From the NCBI GenBank assembly GCA_964407525.1, contig CAYOWC010000081.1:1-17177 (forward strand): a stretch of DNA of 17,177 nt, written 5' to 3'. Below are positions 15,797 to 17,177 of the stretch, one piece after another (the stretch's first letter is position 1; each line of letters starts with the position of its first letter). The notes under the pieces were generated by a model. It did no database searches. It was not told the DNA's origin and was given only the letters and a program-made list of their open reading frames with translations. The translations under genes and the position numbers were made by a program. Origin of the DNA: DUZB01 sp964407525 (lineage in GTDB: Bacteria > Desulfobacterota > DSM-4660 > Desulfatiglandales > Desulfatiglandaceae).

Positions 15797-15805
15797 ATAA
15801 TAGCA
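15797..15805 (-). promoter_or_regulatory. Candidate extended -10 promoter for gcvH
   Basis: On the minus strand, TGCTATTAT fits an extended -10 (TGnTATAAT with one mismatch). The start would be near 15790, giving a leader of only about 26 nt, too short for a glycine riboswitch. No strong -35 is seen. Confidence 0.4.
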
Positions 15806-15867
15806 CGTTTTAATGAGAAAAGGTAGCATGAGTTACAGCACAAGCAAAATCGCGAAAGGGCATAGGC

Positions 15868-17177
15868 ATGAAAAATGAATATACGCAGAAAATCCGTTCA
15901 GATGCAGTGACAATTTTCAAGGAAGCCATCCGTGCGGTGGATCCCTACAGCGCGGTAAAACGATTCGTTCACGTTGAAGGGAACCGCTTGACTGTCGGAA
16001 CAGAAGATGTACCGAACACGGTAATTGATCTGGCGGACTACGAAAGAATATTTCTGGTTGGAGGCGGAAAAGCCACCGCTCCCATGGCAAAAGCCGTGGA
16101 AGAACTGTTAGGGAAAAGAATTTCCAAAGGAATGATCAATGTCAAGTACGGTTTCAGTACTAAATTGACTTTCACCCGCATCACAGAAGCCAACCACCCC
16201 CTGCCGGACGCAAACGGGGTAGAAGGCACAAGAAAGATGCTCGACCTGTTGAACAGCGCGGGAGAAAAAGATCTGGTATTTTCCCTTATATCCGGAGGAG
16301 GTTCAGCCCTCCTCGTTCATCCCGCCGGGGATACTACCATGGAGGAGATACAGGAATTAACGCAGATGCTGCTCGAGTGCGGGGCCACCATTAATGAAAT
16401 CAACAGCCTGAGAAAACATATATCTTCCATTAAAGGGGGCCGGATGGCTCAAGCCGCTTACCCCGCCACAACCGTGAACCTGATGCTTTCGGACGTTGTG
16501 GGAGACGACATGGACGTCATTGCATCAGGACCGTTCGTACCGGACAGGTCCACTTTCCAGGATGCATGGAAAGTGATTGAGAAATACAATCTCAAAAACA
16601 TTCCCCACGCAATCCAGACTTACTTACAATCAGGAATAGAAGGCCACGTTCAGGAGACCCCGAAAGCTGGAGAAAATATTTTCCTGAGGGTCCACAATTT
16701 CGTTATAGGCAGCAATATCCTGGCTCTCAGGGCTGCAGAAGAAAAAGCGAAAGATTTGGGATACAACCCCTTGATATTATCTTCCATGATCGAAGGTGAA
16801 ACAAAAGAGGTGGCGGGGGTTCACGTTGCCATAGCCAGAGAGATTGTGAAGACTGCAACACCTATCTCCCCCCCTGCCTGCATTATTTCCGGGGGCGAAA
16901 CCACGGTAACCATAAAAGGAAATGGCCTTGGCGGGAGAAACCAGGAATTCTGCCTCGCGGCCGCCATAGAAATGGATGGCCTGCCTGCATCCATTGCAGT
17001 GCTGAGCGGAGGAACAGATGGGGACGACGGGCCTACAAAAGCCGCCGGCGCCATAGTCGATCCCCACACGGTTGAAAGGGGCAGAGCACTGGGCCTGGAA
17101 GCCTCCGAATTCCTGAGTAACAACGATTCCTACCATTTCCTTGAAAAAACGGAAGACCTGCTTGTAACAGGCCCCAC
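15868..17177 (+). CDS. Glycerate 2-kinase, DUF4147/MOFRL family (3' partial)
   Basis: The frame is open from ATG at 15868 (AAAGGG 7 bases upstream) to the right edge: 436 full codons, ending LLVTGP. The family usually ends shortly after TGPTGTN, so perhaps 10-20 residues are missing. Conserved blocks: FLVGGGKAT (62-70), ANHPLPD (108-114), SLISGGGSALL (139-149), LRKHISSIKGGR (181-192), LSDVVGDDMDVIASGP (207-222), and in the C-terminal MOFRL part SGGETTV (341-347), GLGGRNQEF (353-361) and SGGTDGDDGPTKAAGA (380-395). It phosphorylates D-glycerate with ATP, giving 2-phosphoglycerate, in the cytoplasm. It is divergent from gcvH across 103 bp. Glycerate is reached from serine or hydroxypyruvate, so a metabolic link to the glycine cleavage genes is plausible. 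The gene name varies (garK-unrelated; often gck or ttuD). Confidence 0.93.
   Translation, partial: MKNEYTQKIRSDAVTIFKEAIRAVDPYSAVKRFVHVEGNRLTVGTEDVPNTVIDLADYERIFLVGGGKATAPMAKAVEELLGKRISKGMINVKYGFSTKLTFTRITEANHPLPDANGVEGTRKMLDLLNSAGEKDLVFSLISGGGSALLVHPAGDTTMEEIQELTQMLLECGATINEINSLRKHISSIKGGRMAQAAYPATTVNLMLSDVVGDDMDVIASGPFVPDRSTFQDAWKVIEKYNLKNIPHAIQTYLQSGIEGHVQETPKAGENIFLRVHNFVIGSNILALRAAEEKAKDLGYNPLILSSMIEGETKEVAGVHVAIAREIVKTATPISPPACIISGGETTVTIKGNGLGGRNQEFCLAAAIEMDGLPASIAVLSGGTDGDDGPTKAAGAIVDPHTVERGRALGLEASEFLSNNDSYHFLEKTEDLLVTGP

Noticed and set aside
15765..15867. Glycine riboswitch upstream of gcvH
   Set aside because: The gap is only about 100 bp, and the likely leader is about 26 nt, too short for even one aptamer; no aptamer core was seen.

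Overview
The window reads as a piece of a Gram-negative, probably strictly anaerobic bacterium of the Desulfobacterota (former Deltaproteobacteria) type. This is an inference from the combination of features: an outer-membrane barrel protein with a C-terminal phenylalanine, an exported FecR-domain protein, a REC-GAF-HD-GYP regulator, a split glycine decarboxylase (GcvPA/GcvPB), a B12-type radical SAM enzyme, moderate GC content, and degenerate short intergenic repeats. No rRNA, tRNA, CRISPR, phage or transposase gene was seen.

Layout. (1) 1-2604, minus strand: a TPR plus beta-barrel outer-membrane protein, followed by a FecR-domain exported protein whose tail is almost pure threonine and which runs off the left edge. 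(2) 2605-2989: a divergent regulatory region with three copies of a CTCAAG/CTTGAG half-site and candidate promoters both ways. (3) 2990-7899, plus strand: a response regulator/c-di-GMP phosphodiesterase (REC-GAF-HD-GYP), a large multi-spanning GT-C-like membrane protein with a C-terminal TPR domain, and a family 2 glycosyltransferase of the polyprenyl-phosphate-sugar synthase type, closely packed. (4) 7900-8112: a convergent gap filled by an inverted-repeat element bracketed by a 22-bp direct repeat. (5) 8113-12390, minus strand: an anchored Ig-like exported protein, a YdjC/ChbG/HpnK-type deacetylase, a B12-type radical SAM enzyme and a GNAT acyltransferase. (6) 12578-15764, minus strand: gcvH-gcvPA-gcvPB. 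(7) 15868 to the right edge, plus strand: glycerate 2-kinase, truncated a little before its C-terminus.

How they may work together. Blocks 3 and 5 converge and together encode a plausible sugar-lipid pathway: a GT2 enzyme to load a sugar onto a polyprenyl phosphate, a YdjC deacetylase and a GNAT to change its N-acyl group, a radical SAM enzyme for a further modification, and a GT-C-like enzyme to transfer the sugar outside the membrane. The logic resembles the known FlmF2/NaxD/FlmK lipid A amino-sugar pathway, but the order of steps and the acceptor are inferred. Block 6 handles glycine and block 7 glycerate, both part of one-carbon/serine metabolism.

Three intergenic gaps (7914-8133, 9180-9259, 12456-12593) each hold a short degenerate repeat bracketed by a direct repeat at or near a gene end. 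They look like insertions of small non-coding elements. They also explain why automatic start calls for the GNAT and the Ig-like protein are likely to be wrong or uncertain.
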